Positions 7,334-15,846 are shown, counted from the stretch's first letter. The stretch is 64,000 nucleotides of DNA from Candidatus Woesearchaeota archaeon (GCA_016180195.1 JACPBS010000004.1:106555-170554); one strand, 5' to 3'. Notes: generated by a model not told the origin, from the sequence alone. Numbers and translations: made by a program.

Positions 7334-8188
7334 ATGATTCCGGTTTTCATGGCCGTCGGTGCGGCTTCATTGTATGCCGCTTCAAGCATCTTTGTAAGGA
7401 GGGGTTTGCATGGCTCGAATCCACATGCGGGCGTTGTTTTCTCAACCATTGTAAATGCAGTTTCGATGTGGCTGCTTTTTTTCCTCTTGGTTCCTTTAAG
7501 CTTCATTCTTAACTGGAAGGCTGTTGCTGTGTTTGCAGTGGCAGGCATACTCGCCCCGGGATTTGCGAGGATGTTAAGGTATGCCAGCCTGGAAAGGATG
7601 GGCATCGCAAGGACAGGGCCGATTACAGCAACTTCCCCTATCATCTCGACTGCAATCGCTGTCTTTTTTTTGGGTGAACATTTGACACTTGCAATCGTGC
7701 TTGGAACGCTCCTTATTCTGGGGGGGATATTGGTTGCATCAAGAAAGGACCTGGATACCAACCGGGAGGACATGATATTCGCTTTCGGCGCAGCTGTTCT
7801 TGTTGGAATCGCGCTTCCAATAAGGAAATATGGGTTGTCGCTGCTTGACTCTCCTATTCTTGTAGGAACAGTCACTGCGACAATCGCTCTTTTCATCGCC
7901 ATTACGTTGATCGGATTTACAGGCAACTTGTCAAAGGTCAGCTATAAGGACAGGAACATGAAGTTTTATCTCGCAGCAGGCGTATGCACGAGCGCTGCAT
8001 TTGTTCTGAATTACTATGCAGTATCCTCGGGCAATGTTTCAACAATTGGCCCTTTGCTTCAGACAACAGCCATTTTTGCCCTGATATTCAGCCAGCTGTT
8101 CATAAGGCATCTGGAAGGCTTGACAAAGGAAGTATGGATTGGGACAATTGTTGTTGTTGTTGGCGCTATCCTTGTTGGGACAGGTTAG
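7334..8188 (+). CDS. EamA/DMT-family transporter
   Basis: 284 aa with ten hydrophobic segments and an internal repeat of two five-helix halves, typical of EamA drug/metabolite transporters. Family-like features are 'ASLERMGIARTGPITATSPI' in the first half and 'NYYAVSSGNVSTIGPLLQ' in the second, both at the end of the third helix of their half-repeat. 'FFLGEHLTLAIVLGTLLILG' also matches the family. The ATG follows the TATA box at 7301-7309 by about 25 bp, so the mRNA is probably leaderless. The substrate cannot be predicted. The gene overlaps the stop of the convergent 381-aa gene by 4 bp. Confidence 0.85.
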   Translation: MIPVFMAVGAASLYAASSIFVRRGLHGSNPHAGVVFSTIVNAVSMWLLFFLLVPLSFILNWKAVAVFAVAGILAPGFARMLRYASLERMGIARTGPITATSPIISTAIAVFFLGEHLTLAIVLGTLLILGGILVASRKDLDTNREDMIFAFGAAVLVGIALPIRKYGLSLLDSPILVGTVTATIALFIAITLIGFTGNLSKVSYKDRNMKFYLAAGVCTSAAFVLNYYAVSSGNVSTIGPLLQTTAIFALIFSQLFIRHLEGLTKEVWIGTIVVVVGAILVGTG

Positions 8189-9330
8189 ATATGTTCGGCT
8201 ATGTTTCTTATAGCCTTGGAAGTGATATCATACAAAGGATCAGATATCGGCAACTTGCAAAGGCAGGCATTAGCAGCCTCCAAAATCACTTTCTTGTATT
8301 CTGTTCCTCCATTAAGCTGTAAATCATGTCTAGATCCATCTGCACCGATCATTATGACCCTCTTGACACCAGAACCTCTTTTCCCTGCAAAGTCAAATCC
8401 CCTAACTGCGAGACAGAACGGCTCCAATGCAGCTCCTCGATTTTCCGGGTCAATCTCGCCCAATCTTTGGAAATACGCAAGGTAATGATATGTTGCAGGC
8501 CTGACTTCATTTATGATCTCTGGAATTAAGGAATTAAAATATTCTGCAGCTTCAGAAGGTGATTTCAGGATGTTTGAATTATATGTTCCTGAAATGAACT
8601 CTAGTGCTTTTCTGACTAATCTATATTGCACCCGGTCCTTTGGCTCTATCGTGTCTGTTGCTGACAAGCATGCCCTGAATGCTGAAGCTGAATTTGAAAG
8701 CGGCCCTGCTATAAGCTCAATCATTGAAGGTGACAGCCTATATTTTTCTGAGGTTTCAATTAATCTTGATATCTCATCACGGATTGTCAGCTCTCCATTG
8801 TGGTATTTTGCGATCTTGTTCGGAGTTGCTCCAAGCTGTTCGATTGGAAGCCCCGCAAGGATATTTGCTATTCCCGCGATTACTACTAAGGGATCAATCT
8901 GAATGTCATTCCCATAATAGGCTGCTTTGCCCATAAGCCTTAAAGATGCTTCAATCGCACTTTTCTGTTCAGCAGAAAGCTTGTTGAATGTTCCAAGCAA
9001 TTTTACAGCCATTTGTTCGGTTTGTGAGGGGTTGGTTATTTCTGCAAGGCTCCTTGCTCTTTGGGCATTTTCTAGAACTGATCTGTCAAGGTGAATATGC
9101 ATTCCTGTTTCTTTTAAGTAAGGCGCCAGGAATCCGTTTACCAGTGCTTCTGCCTGGGCTCTCGCTGCATCCTGTTTTTCAACTAGTTCCGAAGGAGACC
9201 ATGCTTGGTTGCACTCTATGATTGTGTCAATCGTACCCCCCAGCTTTAGAACACGTCCTGTTTGTTTCCCGGTTGGATATATTCCTGCATATACCTCTTC
9301 AAATGTATTTGGCTGAGGGACATGGACCAT
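8185..9330 (-). CDS. Hypothetical protein (381 aa)
   Basis: No family recognised. The protein is soluble and mostly helical, with a few notable stretches: 'LGGTIDTIIECNQAWSPSEL', 'NILAGLPIEQLGATPNKIAK' and 'KRGSGVKRVIMIGADGSRHD'. There are no membrane spans, zinc motifs or nucleotide-binding loops. A TATA-like TTTATAAA (about 9354-9361) lies about 25 bp upstream of the start, indicating a leaderless transcript. It ends overlapping the EamA gene on the other strand. Confidence 0.7.
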   Translation of the reverse strand: MVHVPQPNTFEEVYAGIYPTGKQTGRVLKLGGTIDTIIECNQAWSPSELVEKQDAARAQAEALVNGFLAPYLKETGMHIHLDRSVLENAQRARSLAEITNPSQTEQMAVKLLGTFNKLSAEQKSAIEASLRLMGKAAYYGNDIQIDPLVVIAGIANILAGLPIEQLGATPNKIAKYHNGELTIRDEISRLIETSEKYRLSPSMIELIAGPLSNSASAFRACLSATDTIEPKDRVQYRLVRKALEFISGTYNSNILKSPSEAAEYFNSLIPEIINEVRPATYHYLAYFQRLGEIDPENRGAALEPFCLAVRGFDFAGKRGSGVKRVIMIGADGSRHDLQLNGGTEYKKVILEAANACLCKLPISDPLYDITSKAIRNIAEHI

Positions 9331-9485
9331 AAATTAACAAAAAAAACACCCGGTTTATAAATTTTTTTAGCAGGACTACTTTTAAATAACTACATCGATT
9401 TTTTATGCAAAACTATAAAAAAGGCCATTCTACTCTTCACAACCATGCCGAGGTCGCATAGCCTGGCCATTGCGGTAGATTGCTA

Positions 9486-9526
9486 GGTGCTTCTTGTGCC
9501 TATGAAACTTTCAATGGCCCACAGAA
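9486..9526 (+). other. Anticodon-loop intron of tRNA-Ser (41 nt, position 37/38)
   Basis: Inserted at the canonical archaeal position, between A37 and A38. The exon-intron central helix is weak by eye (UUG with CAG). Its 3' part, ACTTTCAATGGCC, is complementary to two other parts of the same transcript: the D-arm GGCCATTG and the T-loop intron/exon junction CATTGAAAGT. Confidence 0.82.
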
Positions 9527-9558
9527 ATCTACTGTCCGAAAGGGCACGGGAGTTCAAA

Positions 9559-9604
9559 CAAACTCACTGGCGTGAGATGCTCTCAATGCCAGGAGCATTG
9601 AAAG
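9559..9604 (+). other. T-loop intron of tRNA-Ser (46 nt, position 59/60)
   Basis: The central helix is exon UUCA with intron UGAA. Bulge 1 is AAC (AA^C) and bulge 2 is AGU (AG^U), so the junctions match the initiator tRNA intron closely. The intron contains two local hairpins, CTCAC-TGGC-GTGAG and ATGCTC...GAGCAT. Confidence 0.85.
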
Positions 9605-9662
9605 TCTCCCCCTCGGCGCTTTTATTTTAAGTAGAGCATCCTGGGGTATCCAAGAAAAAAGC

Positions 9663-9692
9663 AACAAAGATCCGCCTCTCGGAGCTATCCTC
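9663..9692. repeat. 30-bp repeat, left block, copy A
   Basis: AACAAA-R-ATCCGCC-K-CTCGGAGCTATCCTC, matching 46063-46092 at 28 of 30 positions. In both places it lies just upstream (on the plus strand) of a copy of the 33-bp dispersed repeat, here with 12 nt between the blocks. It follows the tRNA-Ser gene. Confidence 0.7.
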
Positions 9693-9704
9693 GGCATTAA
9701 GGGC

Positions 9705-9737
9705 GGGCTTTGAACCCAACACGAAATTTATTTGTAA
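9705..9737. repeat. Dispersed 33-bp repeat, copy 2
   Basis: Same unit as 4181-4213, differing only in the three-base centre (CAC). It ends 18 bp from the stop codon of the minus-strand J-domain gene. The stretch 9331-9755 thus holds a TATA region, tRNA-Ser and this repeat pair; no protein gene is seen in it. Confidence 0.7.
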
Positions 9738-9755
9738 ATCAATCAAGAAACGAGG

Positions 9756-10286
9756 CTATGCAAGCTCTTTCCTCAATGTTTTGACAGCCCAGTTTATCTG
9801 CTTGAACTTTTCATCGCTTCCTTCGGGCATGTCAGGGTGGGATTGCTTTGAAAGGCGCTTGAACTGAAGGTTTATTGCATCAATGTCCTTGCAGTCCTGA
9901 GAAACCTGAAGTATCTCGCGGGCTTTTAGTCTTTTGTCTTCGAAGTCGTGGTCCTCGGAATACTCAAAAATAAGCTGCTCGACAGTCTTTTTCCCATCCA
10001 TGACAAGGCCCACTTCATGCTCTATTACCCTGCAAAGTACATGCAGGTTGTCAATGTACCTTGCCTGCTGGGAATGGCTGAAGTTGCAGTGGTTGCCTTC
10101 TATATACCATGATACATGGGCCTTTTCCCTTTTGACTGGGTTAGCCTCATTACTTATCTCTATATCATCAACAGATATGCCTAGCTTGGTGAATGTTGAG
10201 ATGATCTGGTTTGCGAATCTCACCGCTCTCCTTACATAAGAGTCTTTTACTGGCTGTATCTCGAATTCATATCCGCGGACGTTCAT
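9756..10286 (-). CDS. J-domain-like protein (DnaJ-type C-terminus)
   Basis: 176 aa. The C-terminus reads like the core of a J-domain: 'DAINLQFKRLSKQSHPD' contains the invariant HPD at about residues 151-153. 'EKFKQINWAVKTLRKEL' follows as the third J-domain helix. J-domains stimulate the ATPase of Hsp70 (DnaK). The first 120 residues are not a known DnaJ part; they read as an alpha/beta domain ('EIQPVKDSYVRRAVRFANQI'). The C-terminal position of the J-domain is unusual for DnaJ but occurs in other J-proteins. No dnaK lies nearby, so the partner is unknown. Confidence 0.65.
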   Translation of the reverse strand: MNVRGYEFEIQPVKDSYVRRAVRFANQIISTFTKLGISVDDIEISNEANPVKREKAHVSWYIEGNHCNFSHSQQARYIDNLHVLCRVIEHEVGLVMDGKKTVEQLIFEYSEDHDFEDKRLKAREILQVSQDCKDIDAINLQFKRLSKQSHPDMPEGSDEKFKQINWAVKTLRKELA

Positions 10287-10339
10287 AGGTAACGGGATTA
10301 AGCTCTTATTTTTAATTGTTTGGACGGCGAAAGGTTCTT

Positions 10340-10492
10340 AGGTTTTCCTCTTGGTCGTGCTGTCTTCCAAATCGCTTGTTTTTGCCGTTGTATAGCCATG
10401 CCAAAGACAAGCCTGTTGTTCTGGATGCCCTGAAAAATGCAGACCAGGCCTTGATGCCTTCGGTGGCTGATTATTTGGAAATTTTTTTATAG
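10340..10492 (+). pseudogene. Possible frameshifted gene remnant
   Basis: The plus strand gives a protein-like tail, 'HAKDKPVVLDALKNADQALM' followed by 'PSVADYLEIFL' and TAG at 10490-10492. A different upstream frame reads 'LDGERFLGFPLGRAVFQIA'. There is no usable start. It may be the decayed end of a gene; the family is not recognised. The next gene's ribosome site overlaps the stop. Confidence 0.25.
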
Positions 10493-10512
10493 GGGGTTTG
10501 GATAATGTTTCT

Positions 10513-11760
10513 ATGGAAAAGCGGCATGTCGGGTTTGCTTTATTAGCTTTCCTTGCTGCCCTGCCATTGCTTGTTATTACACCTTTCAGTCAGGGTTTTT
10601 CAAGCCCGGAAGCAGGCTTTCTCTATCTTGGCAGGGCTTTCGCGCTTTCAGGTGTTATTTTATTCTCGCTTAATTTCGTCCTTAACTCAAGGCTGCCTTT
10701 TTTGGAGGATGTTTTTGGCGGGCTGGACAGGGTTTTGCGGGTTCATCACTTTGTTGGTGTGGTTTCTTTCGCTTTGCTTTTGCTCCATCCTTTGCTTCTT
10801 GCTGCAGGGTTCAGGTCTCTTGGATTCCTTCTTCCCGGTCCTTTTTGGCCGAAAAACTTCGGGATAATTGCCTTGTCTCTTCTGGCATTGCTGCTTCTCA
10901 TCACCCTTTTCGCCAGGATCAGGTATCATAACTGGAAATTTTCACATCAGCTCATCGGTGTCGCTTTATTTATTGCCGCAGTTCATGTGGCGACAATTCC
11001 GAGCGACATTTCCAAGAATATTTTTTTGAGGGTTTACATTTTTTCTATCGTAACCCTCGGGCTTGTTTTCTATGTTTACAGCACTATCTTGCAAAGGCCT
11101 TTTCATAAGAGGCTTCATTATTCGGTTCAGGGTGTTAAAAGTGTGGGCAGGGATGTTTATGAGCTTGTTTTTGCTCCGAAAGGCAAGTCTTTGATTCATA
11201 CACCGGGACAGTTTGTTTTTTTGACTGTTAAGTCTAAGGCAATTCCTGGTGAATCCCATCCTTTTACAGTAAGCTCAGCGTCTAACGACCATCTTCTTAG
11301 ATTCACCATAAAAGCTGTCGGTGATTACACTTCCTCAATTCAGAACCTTAAAAAAGGCGATGAAGCTGAAATTGAGGGCCCTTATGGCAGGTTCTTCCCT
11401 AAGGTTCATGGGAACCAGATTTGGATTGCCGGAGGCATAGGGATCACTCCTTTTCTTTCAATGATCCGAAGCATTAAAGGCAGGGAGTCCGTAGACCTTT
11501 ACTATTCAGTTCATAACAAGGATGATGCGGTTTTCCTTGATGAGCTTCTGGAGTTTTCCCGAAAAATGCCTAATTTTAGGGTTCATCCCCATTACAGCGG
11601 GGTTAATGGCCGTATCTCTGCCAGGGATATTTTGGATTTCAGGGAAAGGGATATTTTTATCTGCGGCCCTGTGCCGATGATCAATTCATTCACTGCCCAG
11701 TTTTTGTCAATGGGTGTTGATCGTAGCAGGATATATTTTGAGAAGTTCAGCCTGAAATAG
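10513..11760 (+). CDS. Ferric reductase-like transmembrane flavoprotein
   Basis: About 415 aa. The N-terminal half has six hydrophobic helices with paired histidines suited to heme ('RVHHFVGVVSF', 'LLLHPLL', 'FSHQLIG', 'AAVHVAT'). The C-terminal half is a ferredoxin-NADP reductase module: 'HPFTVSSAS' (FAD), 'EGPYGRFF', 'WIAGGIGITPFLSMI' (NAD(P)) and 'FICGPVPM'. This is the layout of ferric reductase/NADPH oxidase-like and YedZ-related proteins, which move electrons from cytosolic NAD(P)H across the membrane. The acceptor is not known. The start is uncertain: TTG 10498 sits right after GGGGGT, so I used the ATG 15 bp downstream. Confidence 0.85.
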   Translation: MEKRHVGFALLAFLAALPLLVITPFSQGFSSPEAGFLYLGRAFALSGVILFSLNFVLNSRLPFLEDVFGGLDRVLRVHHFVGVVSFALLLLHPLLLAAGFRSLGFLLPGPFWPKNFGIIALSLLALLLLITLFARIRYHNWKFSHQLIGVALFIAAVHVATIPSDISKNIFLRVYIFSIVTLGLVFYVYSTILQRPFHKRLHYSVQGVKSVGRDVYELVFAPKGKSLIHTPGQFVFLTVKSKAIPGESHPFTVSSASNDHLLRFTIKAVGDYTSSIQNLKKGDEAEIEGPYGRFFPKVHGNQIWIAGGIGITPFLSMIRSIKGRESVDLYYSVHNKDDAVFLDELLEFSRKMPNFRVHPHYSGVNGRISARDILDFRERDIFICGPVPMINSFTAQFLSMGVDRSRIYFEKFSLK

Positions 11761-11913
11761 ATTATTCTTGTAGACTTCCCGTTTACTAGGTTGTTGGCTT
11801 CTTTTCGCGGTAGCCGCTTTTCCGGAGCATCCCATGAATATGAGCTTTCTCATTACTCTTTGACTTTAAGCCCGATCAATTAATATATATAATGAAATGT
11901 TTTTTCGAAGTGC

Positions 11914-13086
11914 ATGGTTGAAGCGGTAATTTCAAGGATTGAGTTTCAGATGACCCTTCTCTTGTTTGTTGCTCTTGCAGGGTATCTGCTTGCCTCAAAG
12001 ATAAACCAGTCGGCTGTTATCGGGGAGATCCTGGTCGGGCTTCTGATTGGCCCGAGTGTTCTGGGCTTGGTTACGTATTCTGAATTCATAGAAAACATTG
12101 CGCATCTAGGCGCAATCATCCTTTTGTTTGTGATAGGCCTGGAATTCAAGCTAAGCGATGTTTTTAAGCCGAGATACGGCTTGATTGCCATTGTCGGGGT
12201 GATTGTGCCTTGGCTTGGAGGCTTTTTAATCGCTAAGGTTTTCGGCTTCGGGTTCGGAAGCGCTGCTTTTGTAGGGACAGCCTTAACTGCAACAAGCATT
12301 GCTATTACCGCCAATGTTCTGAGGGAGATGAACCAGCTTCATACAGAGGCTGCAAAGGCTATTATTGGGGCTGCTGTGATTGACGATGTCCTGAGCCTGC
12401 TTGCATTGTCTATAACGAGCCAGACAGTGTCAGGCCAGTTTTCCTTTTTGGAGACGTTCCTTGTTATTTTCAAGTCAGTCATGTTTATAGGCGTAGCTTC
12501 GTTTGTCGGCATAAAGTACATCAACCCGATTATTAATAGGATTGATAAAAGCAGGTTTGTCTCCAAGTTTCCGGAGTTTGTTTTTATTTTTGCAATGATG
12601 ATCGCATTTCTTTATGCGTTGGTTGCAGAAATCATTCAGCTTTCGTCTATAATTGGCGCATTCATTGCAGGAATGGTCTTGGAAGGTGTTGTAGTAAGGC
12701 ATGGGAAGGATTATAGGGAAGGGGCAGAGTACCTTCATATCATTTTTGCATCCGTTTTTTTCGTCTCATTGGGAATCCTTGCTGACCTGAAGGCGATAAC
12801 CTGGCCCATTTTGGGATTTCTTTTAGCACTGGTTTTGGTGGCTGTCCTGACCAAGCTGATAGGCTGTTATGTGCCTGCCCGGCTTCTTGGGCTTGGGAAT
12901 AGGTCGTCCGCCATTATAGGGTGGGGCATGTCTCCGCGTGGCGAGGTTGCAATGATAGTTGCCATGATCGGGCTTAATGGCGGGCTGATAAAGCAGGACA
13001 TCTTCATCAGCATAATAATGATGAGCCTCGTTACAACAATTCTTGCCCCTGTTATCCTTAGAAGGATCCTTGTAGAGCATCGTTGA
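11914..13086 (+). CDS. Cation/proton antiporter, CPA2 family
   Basis: 390 aa with about 12 membrane segments. Family features: 'KINQSAVIGEILVGLLIGPS' near the N-terminus (the conserved P-loop-free GPS turn), 'GLEFKLSDV', and 'AAVIDDVLSLLALS', which contains the Asp-Asp pair of electrogenic Na+/H+ antiporters (NapA-like). Later 'GWGMSPRGEVAMIVA' is the KefB/NapA type motif. There is no C-terminal RCK/TrkA-N domain, so it is the membrane core alone. A strong TATA box (TTAATATATATAATG, 11879-11893) lies about 25 bp before the ATG. It probably exports Na+ or K+ in exchange for protons. Confidence 0.88.
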   Translation: MVEAVISRIEFQMTLLLFVALAGYLLASKINQSAVIGEILVGLLIGPSVLGLVTYSEFIENIAHLGAIILLFVIGLEFKLSDVFKPRYGLIAIVGVIVPWLGGFLIAKVFGFGFGSAAFVGTALTATSIAITANVLREMNQLHTEAAKAIIGAAVIDDVLSLLALSITSQTVSGQFSFLETFLVIFKSVMFIGVASFVGIKYINPIINRIDKSRFVSKFPEFVFIFAMMIAFLYALVAEIIQLSSIIGAFIAGMVLEGVVVRHGKDYREGAEYLHIIFASVFFVSLGILADLKAITWPILGFLLALVLVAVLTKLIGCYVPARLLGLGNRSSAIIGWGMSPRGEVAMIVAMIGLNGGLIKQDIFISIIMMSLVTTILAPVILRRILVEHR

Positions 13087-13167
13087 TTTTTCGGATTATT
13101 TTTGCTTTTTCCTTTTCATTAAATGTATGCCAAATAGTTATTTAAATATCCAGGTCTTGTTTTTTTC

Positions 13168-13896
13168 ATGGAACTGATAAATGTCAATGGCGTTTCAAAA
13201 AAGTTCATGAAGGATGGGAAGGAGTTTTATGCGTTGAGAGACATTAGTTTCAGGATCGAAGAGGGGGAGATTTTCTCGGTTTTGGGGCCGAATGGCGCGG
13301 GAAAGACAACCTTGCTGAATATCATGATGGGCATTTTGATACCTGATTCTGGCAGCGTCAGGATATTCGGTAAAAATGCAGGGTCGTCAGATGTCATGGA
13401 GAGGATTGCCTATGTTTCGGGTGAGGAGCGTTTTCATTGGGCTCTGACAGTGAAGGATATCCTTAATTTCGCCTCCATTCTTTATGGCGTATCCAACAAA
13501 AAAGGCAGGGTTTCGGAGATCGTTGATTTTTTCGGCCTCCAGAATGTTTTCAACTCAAGGTTCGAGGTGCTTTCGACCGGGGAGAAGATGAGGCTTGCTT
13601 TTGCACATGCGGTTATTGGAAGTCCTAAGATACTGTTTTTGGATGAGCCAACCCTTGGTATGGATCCTGATATCTCTATTAAGGTAAGGAAGCGAATTAA
13701 GTCAATAAATAAGGATTTCAAAACAACCATTATTCTTACCAGCCATTATATGAAGGAGGTTGAGTTCCTGTCAAGCAGGGTGGCGTTCATAAACAAGGGG
13801 AAGCTGATAGATATAAACACCGTTAAGGGGATCAAGAGGGGTTATCCTGATCTCGAGCGGTATTTCATGGGGATGGTGGGTGATGAGGCTGCATAA
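13168..13896 (+). CDS. ABC transporter ATP-binding protein
   Basis: 242 aa. Walker A is 'GPNGAGKTT' (about residues 40-48), the signature is the variant 'LSTGEKMRLAFA' (Thr in place of the second Ser or Gly of LSGGQ), and Walker B is 'ILFLDEPTLGMD'. The switch His lies in 'TSHYMKEV'. This is an ABC-2/DrrA-type exporter ATPase. The gene overlaps its permease by 14 bp. A TATA element (TTATTTAAATATCC, about 13138-13151) lies roughly 25 bp upstream. It should power an exporter of unknown substrate (drug, lipid or polysaccharide). Confidence 0.9.
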   Translation: MELINVNGVSKKFMKDGKEFYALRDISFRIEEGEIFSVLGPNGAGKTTLLNIMMGILIPDSGSVRIFGKNAGSSDVMERIAYVSGEERFHWALTVKDILNFASILYGVSNKKGRVSEIVDFFGLQNVFNSRFEVLSTGEKMRLAFAHAVIGSPKILFLDEPTLGMDPDISIKVRKRIKSINKDFKTTIILTSHYMKEVEFLSSRVAFINKGKLIDINTVKGIKRGYPDLERYFMGMVGDEAA

Positions 13897-14650
13897 GGTG
13901 TTTGCCCTTTTATACAGGGACCTGCTGATAATAAGACGTTCGAGATGGCGGGTTGTTGAGCTGATTTATTTCCCGTTGACAACTGTGCTTATCTGGGGTT
14001 TTTTTTCTGTATATTCAAGGAGGTTTTCAGTTGAAGCTGGCCTTATTATTCTGATAATTAACATTTTCTGGAACTTCGCATTCGTTGCCCAGAGCACTGC
14101 AAACATGCAGATAATGGAGGATGTTTGGTCAGGAAGTCTGAAGCAGCTCCTGGTTTCAGGGATTTCAGAGGTTGAGTACATGGTTGGAAGGATGATCACT
14201 GCTTCGATTGTCTCATCGATCATACTTGCTTTGATGGTGCTGACTTCTCTTTTGTTCAGCAGCCAGCAGCTTTACTTCAATCAGCAGTTTATTGTCATTT
14301 CCATTCTTACCCTTTTGGTTTCTCTGGCTATGGCTGTTTTGGTTTCTGCGATGATTGTATCGCTTGGAAAGAGCTATGGATTCCTGGCGTGGAGTGCGCT
14401 GCAGGCCTTCGTTTTCCTATCCGCCCCGTTTTTCCCAAAAGAGACTTTTCCAGGGGTCATAAGTGCTGTTTCCGCTGTAATGCCCTATACCTATATTTTT
14501 GAGTCTGCAAGGGCTTTGTCCTACGGGGAAAGCATGCCTTTGATGGCTGCTTTTATCACTGTTGTAGCTTATTCAGTCCTTGTTTGGCCGATTTACATCT
14601 ATCTTTTTAGGAAGGCAAGGAAGAATGGCAATCTAGTCAGGCTAGGGTAG
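13883..14650 (+). CDS. ABC-2 type transporter permease
   Basis: About 255 aa with six hydrophobic segments. The N-terminal amphipathic region 'LLYRDLLIIRRSRW' precedes the first helix, as usual for ABC-2 permeases. The second half has 'SAPFFPKETFPGVISAVSAV', resembling the conserved loop before helix 5 (xPxSxxP-type). It overlaps the ATPase gene, so the two form one transporter, probably a dimer of each. I chose ATG 13883 over the GTG one codon earlier. Confidence 0.85.
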   Translation: MRLHKVFALLYRDLLIIRRSRWRVVELIYFPLTTVLIWGFFSVYSRRFSVEAGLIILIINIFWNFAFVAQSTANMQIMEDVWSGSLKQLLVSGISEVEYMVGRMITASIVSSIILALMVLTSLLFSSQQLYFNQQFIVISILTLLVSLAMAVLVSAMIVSLGKSYGFLAWSALQAFVFLSAPFFPKETFPGVISAVSAVMPYTYIFESARALSYGESMPLMAAFITVVAYSVLVWPIYIYLFRKARKNGNLVRLG

Positions 14651-14706
14651 TTTTGCAGAAGGAAAATGTGAGGGCATCGATAACTATTCGCAGGATCTGC
14701 AGGCTG

Positions 14707-14916
14707 TCAGTTAAGAGTTCCTTTAAGCTCAAGGTATTTCCTGTATTTCTTGGGGCTGAGGTCTTTTTGTTCCATTTCCTTGATGCATTTGTCGCAGTAT
14801 AATGGGCTGTCATACTCGAGCTTGGATACCTTGCCTTTGCATATCTCGCATGCTTCGTAGTCCTTTGAATGCATGGCCTTTTCATGCAGGCCTTGTTTTA
14901 AAAATCTTATGATCAA
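14707..14916 (-). CDS. Small zinc-ribbon protein (69 aa)
   Basis: A four-cysteine zinc site, 'CEICKGKV' and 'YCDKCIKEM', lies in a short, charged protein with a basic C-terminal tail ('SPKKYRKYLELKG'). It starts at TTG, overlapping the TGA of the gene upstream (TTGA, 14913-14916), so it is co-translated with that membrane protein. It may bind RNA or protein; no specific role can be assigned. Confidence 0.6.
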   Translation of the reverse strand: MIIRFLKQGLHEKAMHSKDYEACEICKGKVSKLEYDSPLYCDKCIKEMEQKDLSPKKYRKYLELKGTLN

Positions 14917-15377
14917 AGTATGATGCCTAGTGCAAATGCTGACAGAAGGAGCGGGAAGATATCTGCAACGCCTTTTCCCAGCAGGCTTTTGATGCCCAGC
15001 TTTCTGTTGTTCGCAGTTAGGATGCTTCCTTCGGCAATCCCTATGATGAATACCATCGAAGTTATTATTATCAGTGATTTTTGCGAAGGCGATGCCAGGA
15101 ATATCATCAGTCCAAGAAGGGAGTAAATGATGATGTTGTTCATCTCGATGTAGAGAAGTGCAATTGCGGCAACATAAGCCAATAGCTTTATGGTTGTGCC
15201 CGCGCCAATTATGTTCAGGATTAATACTGTTGATGCTGCAAGAAGGGCTTTCTTCAGTATTACGAAATAATCCTTTCCTTTTTTTAGTTCCTCTTTCGCA
15301 GATGTGGATATCATTATTCCTGCTGCTATGCCGAGGCTGGATGCGATAACTGATAGGAAATAGCTTGTTGTCTGCAT
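14913..15377 (-). CDS. Small integral membrane protein (154 aa)
   Basis: Five or so hydrophobic helices, with 'ISTSAKEELKKGKDYFVILK' as the main polar loop near residues 23-42. No known family. The gene follows rpiB by 1 bp and overlaps the zinc-ribbon gene, so the three probably form an operon. An archaeal energy-coupling or stabilising role is possible but unsupported. Confidence 0.65.
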   Translation of the reverse strand: MQTTSYFLSVIASSLGIAAGIMISTSAKEELKKGKDYFVILKKALLAASTVLILNIIGAGTTIKLLAYVAAIALLYIEMNNIIIYSLLGLMIFLASPSQKSLIIITSMVFIIGIAEGSILTANNRKLGIKSLLGKGVADIFPLLLSAFALGIIL

Positions 15378-15378
15378 A

Positions 15379-15846
15379 TTACGTGCTCTCGAACTGGTAT
15401 ATTATTTTCAGCCTTCTTTCGTGGCGTTTGTCATGGCTGAATGGCGTGCTTATCCACTGGTCAATGATTTTGAATGCATCAGCTTCGCTTGTGCGGTCTC
15501 CTGATATTGCAAGGACATTTGAGGCATTGTGTTCCCGTGAATGCCTGGCGGTTTCCAAGTCGAATGCTGCCACAGCCCTTACTCCCTTGACCTTGTTTGC
15601 TGCTATCACCATGCCGGCTGCTGATCTGCATATCAGAATTCCCTTTACATCGTCCTGGAAGATTTTTTTTTCTTCGGCAGCCCCGACCTTTTTAGCCACA
15701 TTTAATGCGAACGGGGAATAGTCATCTTTTGGGTCCAGGGAATGGGCGCCCTCGTCCATGATTGGCATTCCTTTCCCGGAGAGGTGCTCCTTTATTTTTT
15801 CCTTAAGCTCGTATCCCCCGTGGTCCGCTCCGAGGATTATCATCAT
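15379..15846 (-). CDS. rpiB: Ribose-5-phosphate isomerase B family protein
   Basis: 155 aa, the usual RpiB/LacA length. The N-terminus 'ILGADHGGYELKEKIKEHL' matches the family strand and helix (the usual A/SDHAG is ADHGG). 'ILICRSAAGMVIAANKVKGV' carries the catalytic Cys (C73 or so) and the phosphate loop. 'RHSREHNASNVLAISG' has the HN.AN signature. It would interconvert ribose 5-phosphate and ribulose 5-phosphate for nucleotide synthesis. The promoter is not obvious. Sugar specificity (allose or galactose 6-phosphate forms) cannot be excluded. Confidence 0.85.
   Translation of the reverse strand: MMIILGADHGGYELKEKIKEHLSGKGMPIMDEGAHSLDPKDDYSPFALNVAKKVGAAEEKKIFQDDVKGILICRSAAGMVIAANKVKGVRAVAAFDLETARHSREHNASNVLAISGDRTSEADAFKIIDQWISTPFSHDKRHERRLKIIYQFEST

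Larger units (their letters stand above)
9447..9618 (+). tRNA. tRNA-Ser (GCU) with two introns
   Basis: The acceptor stem is GCCGAGG with CCTCGGC and discriminator G (typical of Ser). The anticodon stem is GTAGA/TCTAC with loop TTGCTAA, so the anticodon is GCU. The long variable arm is TGTCC-GAAA-GGGCA, and the T-stem GGGAG/CTCCC. The fold requires removal of 41 nt after position 37 (9486-9526) and 46 nt within the T-loop (9559-9604), leaving an 85-nt mature tRNA. A TATA box (CTATAAAAAA, near 9413-9421) lies about 30 bp upstream. The T-loop intron sits at the same 59/60 position as in the initiator tRNA. Confidence 0.92.

Noticed and set aside
7303..7926. 207-aa minus-strand open frame
   Set aside because: It is the complement of the EamA transporter, with biased Ser/Pro/Ala/Thr content and no motif.
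11761..11878. Possible gene remnant before the antiporter
   Set aside because: No frame gives convincing protein-like sequence.
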